The position numbers and the translations under genes are program-made. The notes under the pieces were generated by a model. It was not told where the DNA came from and did not search any database. It saw nothing but the letters and a program-made list of their open reading frames with translations. A DNA stretch of 64,000 nucleotides from Virgisporangium ochraceum (GTDB lineage Bacteria; Actinomycetota; Actinomycetes; Mycobacteriales; Micromonosporaceae), in NCBI RefSeq assembly GCF_016863655.1, contig NZ_BOPH01000081.1, forward strand, positions 1-64,000, written 5' to 3'. Position 1 is the stretch's first letter. Each line of letters begins with the position of its first letter. This document shows positions 27,196 to 36,635 of this stretch, in pieces.

Positions 27196-27215
27196 CTGAA
27201 TCTGTTCAGATTCAG
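27196..27215. promoter_or_regulatory. Palindromic operator, probably for the TetR regulator
   Basis: CTGAATCTG-TT-CAGATTCAG is a perfect 9-bp inverted repeat with a 2-bp centre, in the 337-bp gap between the divergent LLM and TetR genes and 77 bp before the TetR start. Size and symmetry fit a TetR-family operator. The rest of the gap (26955-27291) has no supported gene. Confidence 0.65.
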
Positions 27216-27291
27216 GGTGGCGTACGACACACCGATGGCGTTATGGTTCTCCGCGTTCGCGGCGGAGCCGGGCGAGGGAAGGTGGCGGCGC

Positions 27292-28020
27292 ATGCAGAAA
27301 CTGCCTGACGACCCGGATCCGGCGCGCAGCCGGCGCCTGGAGCGGGTCGCCGCCAACCTGCGCGGCGCGGTGCGGCGCCAGGACGGCCGCGAGACCCCGG
27401 TCGGCCCGCGCGCCATGCGGACCCGCAAGAAGCTGCTCGACGTCGCCGAGGAGCTGTTCGCCCGCGACGGCTACGCCAACGTGTCCCTCGGTGACATCGC
27501 CCAGCGGTCCGGGGTGAGCCTGGGCACCGTCTACCAGTACTTCGCCGACCGCGACGACATCGTGGCGACGCTGGCCGGCGAGAGCGCGCTGCGCATGCTG
27601 AACGCCGGCGCCGACTACTGGGACGCCGCGACCGGCCGCCTGGGCCTGCGCCGCGCGGTCGGCGCGATCGTGACCATCCACTGGGAGAACCGCGACTTCT
27701 TCAGCCTGTGGGAGACCGCCAGCCACAGCGACGCCCGGCTGGCCGAGCTGCGCCGCGAATGGGTCGGCAGCTTCCGCCGGACGTTCGCGCGGTCGCTGGC
27801 CCGTGGCATGAAGAGCGGGCACGTCCGGTCGGGTCTCGACGCGGAGGAGACGGCGCGCGCGATGAGCCTGATGGTCAGCTCCTACTGCTACGACGGGTTC
27901 ATCGCCGACCCGCCCGAACCGCCCCTCGACCCCGAGGCCGTCATCGACCACCTGACCACCCTGTGGGCCGAGGCCATCGGGCTGCGCGAGGACCGCGAGC
28001 TGCGACCGGGGGACGGGTGA
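27292..28020 (+). CDS. TetR/AcrR-family transcriptional regulator
   Basis: 242 residues from ATG 27292, chosen because GGGAAGGTGG lies just upstream and the longer frame upstream contains the operator. Residues ~1-38 are a basic extension. The TetR helix-turn-helix is at ~45-90 (VSLGDIAQRSGVSLGTVYQYF). The C-terminal ligand domain is all-helical. It is divergent from the catabolic operon and coupled by TGATG to the flavin reductase gene. It probably represses both directions through the palindrome at 27196 until the pathway substrate or its CoA ester binds. Confidence 0.9.
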   Translation: MQKLPDDPDPARSRRLERVAANLRGAVRRQDGRETPVGPRAMRTRKKLLDVAEELFARDGYANVSLGDIAQRSGVSLGTVYQYFADRDDIVATLAGESALRMLNAGADYWDAATGRLGLRRAVGAIVTIHWENRDFFSLWETASHSDARLAELRREWVGSFRRTFARSLARGMKSGHVRSGLDAEETARAMSLMVSSYCYDGFIADPPEPPLDPEAVIDHLTTLWAEAIGLREDRELRPGDG

Positions 28021-29180
28021 TGAACCGGTCGCCGGACGATCCCGCCTGGTTCCGTCACGTCCTGGGGCAGTACCCGACCGGCGTCTGCGTGATCACCGCC
28101 CAGCCGGAGGACGGGCCCCCGATCGGCATGGTGGTCGGGTCGTTCTCGTCGGTGTCGATGAACCCGCCGCTGGTCGGGTTCTACCCGAGCGTCACGTCGG
28201 AGACCTGGCCGCACCTGCGCCGGGCGGGCAGCTGGTGCGTCAACATCCTCGCCGCCCACCAGTCCGACGTGTGCCGTCGCATCGCGACCGCTCCGCTCGC
28301 CGAGCGGTTCGACGGCGTCCCGTGGCGTCCCGCGCCGTCGGGCGCCCCGATCATCGAGGGCGCGGTCGCGTATATCGACTGCGTCCCGGTCGCCGTGCAC
28401 GACGCCGGCGACCACAAGATCGCGCTGGCCGAGGTGCGGCACCTCGACACCGCGAGCACCGAGCTGCCGCTGCTGTTCTTCCGCAGCGGCTACGGAAGCT
28501 TCTCCCCGCTCACCCTGACCGCCTACGACCCGGACATGAGCCTGACCCGCCCGCTGCGCCACTTCGAGCTCATCCGCCCGATCGCGCAGGAACTGCCCGA
28601 CCACGGGCTGCGCTGCCTGGTGACCGCGCCGGTGAGCGACAGCGTCGTGGTCATCGGACAGCTCGACCCGCCCACGGCGCCGGTGGCGGAGCAGCCGACC
28701 ACGCTGGTCGGCCAGCGGCTGCCGTTCCGGCCGCACGGCCCCTCGATCTTCGAGGCGTGGGCGCCCGGCGACGAGCAGGCGGCCTGGGTCGCGAGGTTCT
28801 CGCCGGACTCGCAGGAGGCCGAGATCCGGGCCCTGGCCCGCATCCGCGAGCGCGGCTTCTCCATCGGTCTGGGCAGCGAGGGCCACCGGCGCTTCGCCGC
28901 CGCCCTCGAGCGGCTGGCCGCCGAGCCCGGCACGGTGCCCAACGAGGAGCTCGACGCGCTCGTCGCCTCGCTGGACTACGAGCCCGCGGAGCTGTCCGAC
29001 GAGGTGCTGGCCCAGGCCCGGGTGATCTCCGCGCCGGTCTTCGACAACGGCGGGAACCCGGTGCTGGCGATGACGGTGTTCGGCTTCAAGGCCAGGCCGG
29101 ACGTCGTCCGCGAGGCGGTCGCCGCAGTGACGGGCTGTGCCGCGAAGGCGAGCCGGACGCTGGGACTGGCCCCCCGCTGA
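28020..29180 (+). CDS. Flavin reductase fused to an IclR-like effector domain
   Basis: 386 residues from ATG 28020 (TGATG overlap with TetR). Residues ~1-170 are a flavin reductase-like FMN-binding domain (YPTGVCVITA, GSFSSVSMNPPLVGFYPS, SWCVNILAAHQ). Residues ~185-386 look like the ligand-binding domain of IclR regulators, with ISAPVFDNGGNPVLAMTVFGF near the end, but without the IclR DNA-binding helix-turn-helix. Likely supplies reduced flavin to the HpaB-type and LLM enzymes. The IclR-like part may bind the aromatic substrate and tune reduction, as in C1-HpaC-like reductases (inference). Confidence 0.87.
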   Translation: MNRSPDDPAWFRHVLGQYPTGVCVITAQPEDGPPIGMVVGSFSSVSMNPPLVGFYPSVTSETWPHLRRAGSWCVNILAAHQSDVCRRIATAPLAERFDGVPWRPAPSGAPIIEGAVAYIDCVPVAVHDAGDHKIALAEVRHLDTASTELPLLFFRSGYGSFSPLTLTAYDPDMSLTRPLRHFELIRPIAQELPDHGLRCLVTAPVSDSVVVIGQLDPPTAPVAEQPTTLVGQRLPFRPHGPSIFEAWAPGDEQAAWVARFSPDSQEAEIRALARIRERGFSIGLGSEGHRRFAAALERLAAEPGTVPNEELDALVASLDYEPAELSDEVLAQARVISAPVFDNGGNPVLAMTVFGFKARPDVVREAVAAVTGCAAKASRTLGLAPR

Positions 29181-29379
29181 GCCGGGTCTTTTGCGGGTGG
29201 TTTTCACGCTCACGACGCGAACGCGGAGTCAATCCGCTTCCCGCCTCGATTCGCCTGAAGGTCCGGTGCTCATTCTGTGGATCCCCGGCGGGCGTGAGCG
29301 TGGCCGTATGTAGGTGCCGCGACACGCATGGTGCCTGTGAGGCTTGTTGCCGCCAGTGCGCCGGATGTCGGAGGTGTCC

Positions 29380-31692
29380 ATGGGCCGCTCGGCCGCCCGC
29401 AATCTGAAGGAGCTCGGCGAGTACGCCGGGTCGGTGCTCGAGCGGGTACGCCGCACGCCGCAGCACCCGGAGCTCGACCACCTCCGCACGCAACTGGCCG
29501 AGCGGGCCGAGGCGCTGGCACGCCAGGCCACGCAGGTCGTGACGGTCGCGGTGTGGGGGGAGTTCTCCGTCGGCAAGTCGCTGCTGCTCGGCACGCTGCT
29601 CGGCAACCCCGTGCTGCTTCCGGTCAGTGCCATCCCGACGACCTGCAACGTGGTGCTGCTGCGGTTGCGACAGTCGGAGGACGGTCCGGCCGTCGTCCAG
29701 GAGGCCGCCGTCGAGTGGTTCACCGACGGCGATTTGGACTCCTATGTGGACCATCTCGCGTACACCGCCACGCAGGAGGCGCACCTGGCGGCGGTCACCG
29801 ACCTGGTGCCGGCGGATATGCCGCGCGGCGCCACCGGAGTCGCGCCGCTGCGTGCGGCGGTGACGGCGGTCGCGGACCGCTCCGACGGCCTCAGCCGGCT
29901 CAGAGGTGAGCTCGACCGGCTGCACGCCGCACTGGCGCACCGGCCCACAGACCCCGGGCCCGAGACGCTGTCCCTCGACGAGCTGCCGCTGGTCGTCGCC
30001 CACCCCGGTGCGTCGGTCGACCCACCCGACGCGCGCGGTCTGAGGTCGCGGCTGCCGCTGGTGCGCCGGGTGGTCCTGGACGTCGCGGTGCCGGTCGGCG
30101 TGTGGAACCTCGCGGAGCTTCACGGCGCCCAGGTGCAGTTCGTCGACCTGCCGGGCTCCAGCGGCGGCACGGCGACGATCCGCGACGAGTTCCTGGCGGC
30201 CGAGGAGGTCGGTGCGGTCGCCGCGACGCTCGTGGTCCTCGACGCCAACAGGGGTGCGGCGACCAAACCGCAGCAGCTGCGCGACATCCTGCGTCGGCAC
30301 GGCCGTCCGTGGAACGCCATCCAGGAGGCGATCCTGGTGGTGGGTGGCAAGTTCGACACGCTGCCGTCCACCCCGCACCAGCAGGTGGAAGACGGCGTAC
30401 CGGTCGACCTCGACTCGGCCGCCGACCTGCGCAGCCTGCTGGAGGCGGCGCGAGGGCTGCTGCCGGCCGGGGGCGACGAGCGGATCGCGTTCGTCTCACC
30501 ACTGGTCACCGTGGCCCGTGCCGACGCCGACGGCGGCCCGCCGTGGCGGGCGGCGGACGTGACGCGCGCCGTCGGCGGTGCCGCGCTGGTCGTTCGGGCC
30601 GCGCACACGGCCGACCAGTGGACGAAGGTCGACCGGCCCGCGGGAACGATCGGGACGGCACTGGCCGAGTTCACTGTGGACGGTGGGCTACGGCACCTGC
30701 GGGCAATGGTCGTCGGGCTGGTCAACCAGCGTGGTCTTGCGCTGCAGGCGAGCGTCGCGACGAAGGTCGCCGACGAGCTGCGGGCGCACGAGGCGCGGCT
30801 CGACCGCAAGCTGAACCAGCTCGGCGCGGACCTCGGCGCGGGCGACTCCGCCGCGATGGTACGCACCGCGCTCGCCGCGCTCGACCGCGTCCTGACGGAC
30901 ATGGTGCAGGACGCCCGCAGCACACTCATCGACCCGTACTCCGGGATCGGCAGCAGCGCGCCCCTGCGCACCCAGGTCGTCGACGACGCCGCCGACGAGG
31001 TACTGCAGTGGCCGGCCTGGACCCGGTTGCTGGCCGCCGTCGACGGTGGGCGGGTCGTGGCACGGGCCGCGTCGGGTGGCTCGATGAGCCTCCTCGGCGC
31101 CCGGCGCACCGTGCCCCTGCTCGTGTCGGACCTCGCGGAGCCGTTCGCGCAGACCTGCCGGACCCTGTTCGAGCGCGCCCACCGGCACCTGCTCGACGCC
31201 GTCGGCGACTGGCTGGCCACGTGGGAGGGGCGGGTCGCCTCGGCGATGACGGACCTCGCGCCGTTGACCGCCGAACCGGCCCGCGCCCAGGTCGAGAGGC
31301 TGCCCGACGGCGACCTGCTCGTCGCGGCACTGGAGTATGTGCAGGACCTGTCGGTGTTCGAGGACAAGGTCCGGGAGCTCCTGAAGACCACGGACGCTCC
31401 CACCGACGACGACGTCGCCGCCGCGTTCCCGCTCGACCTCGACCGCGCCTTCCCGTGGCACCCGGACTCTCCGCAGGACGACGACCAGCACACATCCCAG
31501 TACCAGGTGCTGCGGTACCGCCGCGAGCTGGTGCGGGCGGCGAGCGACCGGGCCGTGCGCAGCCTGAGCGAGCTGCAGGCCCAGGTCCGCGAGCTGGTCG
31601 TGGTCAACCTGGAGGACTTCCGCAACCAGTTCCGCGAATGGCAGGACCGCGCCGAGGCACTCGGCCGCGCCGTCGACAGCACCGGCACCTGA
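29380..31692 (+). CDS. Dynamin-like large GTPase
   Basis: 770 residues from ATG 29380, selected because GGAGG lies five bases upstream. GTPase motifs: P-loop GEFSVGKS (60-67), SAIPTTCNVV as switch region, VDLPGSSGG (~255) as G3 and VVGGKFD (~325) as G4. It is followed by a long helical region (~430-770) without membrane segments, typical of bacterial dynamin-like or SrfC-like proteins. First gene of a six-gene plus-strand cluster. Inferred role: GTP-driven assembly or membrane remodelling together with the SrfB-like protein that follows after 26 bp. Confidence 0.85.
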   Translation: MGRSAARNLKELGEYAGSVLERVRRTPQHPELDHLRTQLAERAEALARQATQVVTVAVWGEFSVGKSLLLGTLLGNPVLLPVSAIPTTCNVVLLRLRQSEDGPAVVQEAAVEWFTDGDLDSYVDHLAYTATQEAHLAAVTDLVPADMPRGATGVAPLRAAVTAVADRSDGLSRLRGELDRLHAALAHRPTDPGPETLSLDELPLVVAHPGASVDPPDARGLRSRLPLVRRVVLDVAVPVGVWNLAELHGAQVQFVDLPGSSGGTATIRDEFLAAEEVGAVAATLVVLDANRGAATKPQQLRDILRRHGRPWNAIQEAILVVGGKFDTLPSTPHQQVEDGVPVDLDSAADLRSLLEAARGLLPAGGDERIAFVSPLVTVARADADGGPPWRAADVTRAVGGAALVVRAAHTADQWTKVDRPAGTIGTALAEFTVDGGLRHLRAMVVGLVNQRGLALQASVATKVADELRAHEARLDRKLNQLGADLGAGDSAAMVRTALAALDRVLTDMVQDARSTLIDPYSGIGSSAPLRTQVVDDAADEVLQWPAWTRLLAAVDGGRVVARAASGGSMSLLGARRTVPLLVSDLAEPFAQTCRTLFERAHRHLLDAVGDWLATWEGRVASAMTDLAPLTAEPARAQVERLPDGDLLVAALEYVQDLSVFEDKVRELLKTTDAPTDDDVAAAFPLDLDRAFPWHPDSPQDDDQHTSQYQVLRYRRELVRAASDRAVRSLSELQAQVRELVVVNLEDFRNQFREWQDRAEALGRAVDSTGT

Positions 31693-31718
31693 CCCGGACC
31701 ACGGACGAGGAGAACACG

Positions 31719-34700
31719 ATGGCAGAGGTGCCCGCGACCGGACGGGCCGGCGACTTCGCCAGCTGGAACGGCGTCGCCCGGGTGCGCGCCGATACGCAGA
31801 CCTGGCCGACGGTGCCGGCGGACGAGACCCCGACCGTACCGTTGCAGGGCACGGCCGGCGACGAGGTCGTCCCCGCCACGCGACGCCGGCGCTACGCCGG
31901 CATCGCCGCCGTCGACTTCGGCACGGCGAGCTGCACGGTGACGCTCCACGACCCCCGCGAGCGCCGCTACCCGCCGCTGTCGGGGCTGCAGAAGGGAGTT
32001 CTGGCCGTCCGGACGGTGGAGCTGATCGGGGGCGGGTGGACGACCGGCGCCACCCGCGTCGAGTGGGACGCCATCGTGGCGGAGGTCTCTCAGCGCCTCC
32101 TGCCCGCCGACCGGCAGAAGGACACCGACGAGCCGGCGCTCGCCGGCCTTCTCCGCGCCCTCCCGCCGGATCTGCCGCACCTGCTCGACGACGTGGTGCT
32201 GGAGCTGGAACGGGCCCGCTCCGGGTGCTCCCCGGCCTTGCGCCGGGCGTTGGCCGTGCGCCTGGACGCCTGCTACGACGACACGGTCACCCAGCCCGCG
32301 CTGGACAACCTGCGGCTGTTCCCGGTGGTCCTCGACCACGCCACCGGCGAGGACGAGCTGCCGAGTGTGATGTGGGTGACCCGGCCCGGTGAGCCGGCGT
32401 CGGTCGAGCTGGGACACGAGACGACCGCGGGCGAGGACGTGACCCCGCAGCGCGGCCTGAAGCAGAAGGTGGGCCGGGACGTCCGGATCGATGTCGACGG
32501 ACACGAGATGTCCGCCGACGCGCTCGTCCGTGGCGCCCTGCGGTTCCTGCTGCAACGCACCGACGACCACATCGCCCGCGACGGCAGCGAGACGCTGATG
32601 AGCGGCGAGGTCGTCAACGTCGTCGCCACCTACCCGACGATGGCGCCGCCGCAGGTGCGCCAGACCATGCGCCGGATGCTGCACGACCTCGGCGTGCCGA
32701 AGGTCAGCATCCTGTTCGACGAGGCCATCGCGGCCGCCATGTTCTTCCTCGTCCGCGAGTTCGGTGGGCTGTACGACCCGAGCGTCAGCGCGTTCAAGGC
32801 ACGCAGTCACCGCGTGGACGACGACGGTCCGCCGACGTGGCGCCAGCACATGCTGATCGTGGACATCGGTGGAGGCACCACCGACATCGCGCTGCTCGAG
32901 CTGCGGCTGGTCGACCGGACCCCGTCGAACGTCGACGACGCACAACGACCGCACTACGGCCGCGCCTACAAGCTGGTGCCGCAGGTGCTCGGCAGCACCG
33001 GCGACACCCTGCGCGGCGGGGACTACCTCACGCTGCTGGTGTTCCACTGGCTCAAGGCTGTCCTGGCCGACCACCTGCTGACGACGCGTCACGCCGACTA
33101 CGCCGGCGTCGTGGAGAACTTCCCGGAGAACCTGCTCGACGCCGACGGCACGCGGTACCGCGACGGCGCGCTCGTCATGGAGGCCCTCGTCGACGACCCG
33201 GGTCGCCAGGCGACCGCGCGGGCGGCCGCCGACCGGATCGTGCCGACCCGGTGGGACCGCGCCGGGGCACACGAGACGGCCGAGCGCCGGCAGACGTTCC
33301 ACCAGTTGTGGGCGATGGCGGAGACCGCGAAGATCGACCTCGGCCGGCGCCGGCCGGCCGGTGCGGAACCGGCGGTGCACGTGCCGAAGGAGAACCTGCT
33401 GCGGCAACTGCTCACCAGGGTCGCTCCCAAGGCGGTGCCGGAGCGGGCGGCGGGAGACTGGGCGGCCGGCGCGGCGACGCTGCGACAGGACGTCTTCGAC
33501 CGCCTCGTCACGCCGTCGCTGACCGAGGTCCTGCGGCTCGCGGCGGACCTCGTGCGCAGCCATCTGCCCGCGGAGGCGCGGCTGGACCGGGTGGCGCTGA
33601 CCGGCCGCAGTTCGCGGCTCGGTCTCGTCCGGGACCTGCTGGTGCGCACGCTCGCCGGCGACGACGTGCGCGGCGGCAAGCGGCTGCGCGCCGTGCCGTG
33701 GGACCCCAACGGGCTGTGGGTCGAGGAGCGGTACGCCAAGCACGCGACGTCGATCGGCGCGGTCTGGGCGGAGAACATCTGCCAGACGGTGCATCAGGAC
33801 ATCGTCGACGTGTCGCGACTGGAGAGCGGCTCGACGATGCTGTCCATCGATGTGCGCAACCTGTTCCACCATCTGCACGGGTCGTTCCGCACCGGTGGCA
33901 CCGTCGAGGACCGGGCCGCGGCGACCCCGCTGTTCACGTCGGGGACGCCGCTGACCCGCTACGCACCGGACGGGCCGCCCGCGCTGCGCAACCCGGAGTG
34001 GCTGCCGTTCGTGGAGAACTTCTCGGTGTCGCGGGAACGCGGTGACGGGTCCACGATGATGTGGGCGCAGTTCCTGCTGGCGACCTACCTGAAGGACAAC
34101 GCCGACCCCGGTCCGGACCCGGCATCGGCGTTCTGGCGCGACCGGGTCCGCGCCCGGGTGGAGACCGACGCCGAGCTGAACATGGCGCTGCTGCTGTGCC
34201 ACGCCACGGACACGGACACGGACACGGCAGACAGCACAGACAACGCAGACGGCACGGGCACGACCGCCGCCGGCACCGGCCGGGAGATCGCCTGGTACCG
34301 GGTCGGGAGCAGCACTCCCGAGGACCATGACGCCATGTTCCTCGCCGGCGAACCGGGCACGAGGCCGTCCGGGCAGGTGGTGGTGAACCCCGGCGTGCCC
34401 GGCTCGATGGAGCGCGCGCCCGCCCACGTCGTGTTCGACCTCGACGGGTCCGGCGGGGTGTACACGGCGCGGTTCGTCGCCGACGACGCCGACGACGCGG
34501 CGAGGCTCGGCGCGGTCAGCGGGCGTCCGCTGCCGGTCGACCTGCCCTCCGACGGCCGGTGGAGCTTCTACCTTCGCCGGACCGGCCCGGACGGGGAGCC
34601 CGTCGACCGGTTCATCGGCGCGGTCGACGGACCCGACGACGAGCCGTCGGGGGTGCCGCTGCCGCACTGGGTCACGCTCGACGACGCGGGGGAGTTGCGG

Positions 34701-34844
34701 GTGTACGCGGGCCGTCCACCGTACCGGTCGGCCGTCACGGCCCGGCAGCTGGCCGACCGTCCCGGTGCGGTGCTGCGCGTGGCGATGACCCCCGACAACG
34801 GCGACCGGCGCGACCACTACGACCCGTTCTGCGGAAAGCACTGA
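31719..34844 (+). CDS. SrfB-like Hsp70/actin-fold protein
   Basis: 1,041 residues from ATG 31719 after GAGGAG. Actin/Hsp70-fold motifs: AAVDFGTASCTVTL (~62-76), MLIVDIGGGTTDIALLEL (~377) and RVALTGRSSRLGLVRDLL (~623), the last resembling the LTGRPSRL motif of SrfB proteins. The C-terminal ~250 residues are beta-rich, with a low-complexity TDTDTDT linker (~829-845). No signal peptide or TM helix. Known: SrfB lies beside a large GTPase-like SrfC in enterobacterial srfABC operons of unclear function. Here the order GTPase then SrfB-like is similar. ATP-dependent scaffold or switch is the inferred role. Confidence 0.82.
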   Translation: MAEVPATGRAGDFASWNGVARVRADTQTWPTVPADETPTVPLQGTAGDEVVPATRRRRYAGIAAVDFGTASCTVTLHDPRERRYPPLSGLQKGVLAVRTVELIGGGWTTGATRVEWDAIVAEVSQRLLPADRQKDTDEPALAGLLRALPPDLPHLLDDVVLELERARSGCSPALRRALAVRLDACYDDTVTQPALDNLRLFPVVLDHATGEDELPSVMWVTRPGEPASVELGHETTAGEDVTPQRGLKQKVGRDVRIDVDGHEMSADALVRGALRFLLQRTDDHIARDGSETLMSGEVVNVVATYPTMAPPQVRQTMRRMLHDLGVPKVSILFDEAIAAAMFFLVREFGGLYDPSVSAFKARSHRVDDDGPPTWRQHMLIVDIGGGTTDIALLELRLVDRTPSNVDDAQRPHYGRAYKLVPQVLGSTGDTLRGGDYLTLLVFHWLKAVLADHLLTTRHADYAGVVENFPENLLDADGTRYRDGALVMEALVDDPGRQATARAAADRIVPTRWDRAGAHETAERRQTFHQLWAMAETAKIDLGRRRPAGAEPAVHVPKENLLRQLLTRVAPKAVPERAAGDWAAGAATLRQDVFDRLVTPSLTEVLRLAADLVRSHLPAEARLDRVALTGRSSRLGLVRDLLVRTLAGDDVRGGKRLRAVPWDPNGLWVEERYAKHATSIGAVWAENICQTVHQDIVDVSRLESGSTMLSIDVRNLFHHLHGSFRTGGTVEDRAAATPLFTSGTPLTRYAPDGPPALRNPEWLPFVENFSVSRERGDGSTMMWAQFLLATYLKDNADPGPDPASAFWRDRVRARVETDAELNMALLLCHATDTDTDTADSTDNADGTGTTAAGTGREIAWYRVGSSTPEDHDAMFLAGEPGTRPSGQVVVNPGVPGSMERAPAHVVFDLDGSGGVYTARFVADDADDAARLGAVSGRPLPVDLPSDGRWSFYLRRTGPDGEPVDRFIGAVDGPDDEPSGVPLPHWVTLDDAGELRVYAGRPPYRSAVTARQLADRPGAVLRVAMTPDNGDRRDHYDPFCGKH

Positions 34845-34853
34845 GGTACACAG

Positions 34854-35906
34854 GTGGGGGAGACCGGATCGCCGTTGGGACTCGCGGCCCACGCGGTGCT
34901 GACCGGTGCCGTCGCGGCGCTGTCCGCGGCGCTGGACAAGGCCGACCCGCACGACCCGGCCCGCGACGCGGTGTCGCGGGTCCACGCGGACCTACTGGCA
35001 CTGAGGGGCTGCACGTCGACCGGCCCCGACGCCACCGGGTCCGCCGGCGCGGTGTCCGCCCGGACCCATGCGGGCCTCGTCGCTCTCGCGGCCGCCATGG
35101 CCGCCGACCGGGACGCCGCTTCGTGGTTACCGTCCGATGTGGACGGTGACCCACCGGAGGTCCGGTGGCGGCGCGCCTGGACCGCGTTGCTGAGACTGCC
35201 CGCGGAGGTGGCCACCCGCCTGTGTCCGGCCACAGTGGACGGTGACGTCGGATGGTCGACCGTCGCCGGCCCCGTCGCGACGGTCGTCGTCGCCCCCGAC
35301 CCGGACCTCGGCGTCGACGGGTTGCACGTCGCTCCGGACGGGATCGTCGACCCGCGCCTCACCGCCGCCGTCGAGGGCGCGGTGGACAACCCCCGCCACG
35401 GGACCGTCACGGCGCTGGCAAACGTCGCCCTCGCGCTCGGCGCGGTCGACCCGGACCTCTGTCACGCCCTGGAGAGCCTGCGCGCCCGCGGCTTCCACCC
35501 GATGACCGACGACGCCGTGCGCCGCGCCTACGACGACGAGCTCCTGCGTCGCGTGCGCGCGTGGGCACTGGCGGCACCGGGCACCGTGGCCGAGGCGCTG
35601 GCGTTGCACGAGGTCGACGAGGCTTTCTGCTCGCTGGTCCACCTGCCGCCGGCGGCACCGGACAGCTGGTGGGGCGTGGTCCAGGGCCTCTCGCGCGACT
35701 GCCTGCGGCAGGCGGTCCACGCTGCCGGCGGGCAGATCCGCACCCTGGACCAGGACTACCCGACCGCGCGGCGCTACACCGGCGGCGCCGACCTGTCCCA
35801 CCACAGTGGACGGTCGCGGGCCGGAACGGTGCTGACGACCCTGCGGGTGTGGCTTCGGGTTCCCGGCGACGAGGTGCCCGGCCGCGTCGTCTTCGGTCGA
35901 GAGTGA
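34854..35906 (+). CDS. Unknown protein of the SrfB/GTPase cluster
   Basis: 350 residues from GTG 34854; GAGGT five bases upstream supports this start. Not recognised. The first ~90 residues are a helical, Ala-rich segment, the middle is mixed, and the last 25 residues (starting AGTVLTTLRVWL) form a strand-rich end that faintly recalls the GrpE head (GTV...D.V..RVV). Coupled tightly between the SrfB-like gene (9-bp gap) and the degenerate GTPase gene (3-bp gap). A nucleotide-exchange-like partner for the SrfB-like protein is only a speculation; no clear domain was seen. Confidence 0.7.
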   Translation: MGETGSPLGLAAHAVLTGAVAALSAALDKADPHDPARDAVSRVHADLLALRGCTSTGPDATGSAGAVSARTHAGLVALAAAMAADRDAASWLPSDVDGDPPEVRWRRAWTALLRLPAEVATRLCPATVDGDVGWSTVAGPVATVVVAPDPDLGVDGLHVAPDGIVDPRLTAAVEGAVDNPRHGTVTALANVALALGAVDPDLCHALESLRARGFHPMTDDAVRRAYDDELLRRVRAWALAAPGTVAEALALHEVDEAFCSLVHLPPAAPDSWWGVVQGLSRDCLRQAVHAAGGQIRTLDQDYPTARRYTGGADLSHHSGRSRAGTVLTTLRVWLRVPGDEVPGRVVFGRE

Positions 35907-35909
35907 CCG

Positions 35910-36635
35910 GTGCGCATCGTGCTCCTCGGCCATCCGGGTTCCGGCACCACGACATTGCTCACGGACGCACGCGCGGCGCTGCGTGACCCCGCGTCCGGGG
36001 TGGCGCTGCGCCCGCGGTCGCCGATCGGCCGGTGGCGGCTGTGGACCGCGTCGCGTCGGGCACGGCGGCCGCAGCGCGACGAGCGTCCGCGGGCGTACCC
36101 GATGCGGCTGCGCCACGCCGGCGGCGGCGCGGTGGTGCGCGTCGTCGACGGCGGCGGCGGGTCGGTGCGGGGCAGCAGCGGAACCTCCGGGACCCGTCGG
36201 CTCCTCGCCGAGCTCGCGGCGGCCGACGCGATCGTGGCCGCTGTCGACGCGACCGTCCTGTGCGACGACCCGGTCCTCGCCGCGTCCCAGGTCCGTACGC
36301 TCGTGGTGCTGATCCGCCGCCGGGTGACCGAGGCACTGCGGCACGCCCGGTCGTCGCCGTTCCCTGTCGTGCTCGCCCTGACCGGCTGCGAACGGCTGCC
36401 GCTCGGCCGGGACCCGTTCGACCTCGACGGCCCGCTGCGCCCGCTGCGCATCGGCCACCGCCACGAGGTCCGCGTCGCCGGGGTCACGGTGCCGTTGCGC
36501 GCCGACGACCCGGCCCTGGCGCGGGCGCTGCCGCTTCTGTGGTGCCTGCACCACGCCGGGTCCGCGGCGGCGGGCGCGGTCGCGGCGGCGGGCGCGGCGG
36601 CCACGTTCACGCCCCGCGAATGGACCCGGACGTGA
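35910..36635 (+). CDS. Degenerate P-loop GTPase-like protein
   Basis: 241 residues from GTG 35910. The fold order is that of small GTPases: P-loop-like GHPGSGTTTLL at residues 7-17, VVRVVDGGGG at the G3 place, then VVLALTGCERLP at the G4 place. The invariant Walker A lysine is Thr, and NKxD is replaced by TGCE, so nucleotide hydrolysis is doubtful. It ends in an Ala-rich helix. It overlaps the next, intact GTPase gene by GTGA. The pair could form a pseudo-GTPase/GTPase dimer, similar to predicted double-GTPase conflict systems (inference). Confidence 0.75.
   Translation: MRIVLLGHPGSGTTTLLTDARAALRDPASGVALRPRSPIGRWRLWTASRRARRPQRDERPRAYPMRLRHAGGGAVVRVVDGGGGSVRGSSGTSGTRRLLAELAAADAIVAAVDATVLCDDPVLAASQVRTLVVLIRRRVTEALRHARSSPFPVVLALTGCERLPLGRDPFDLDGPLRPLRIGHRHEVRVAGVTVPLRADDPALARALPLLWCLHHAGSAAAGAVAAAGAAATFTPREWTRT

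Noticed and set aside
30120..34985. A 1,621-codon open frame antisense to the SrfB-like and GTPase genes
   Set aside because: It is a shadow of high-GC coding DNA: its protein is Arg/Pro/His-rich with no motif, while the plus strand shows clear Hsp70-fold and GTPase motifs.
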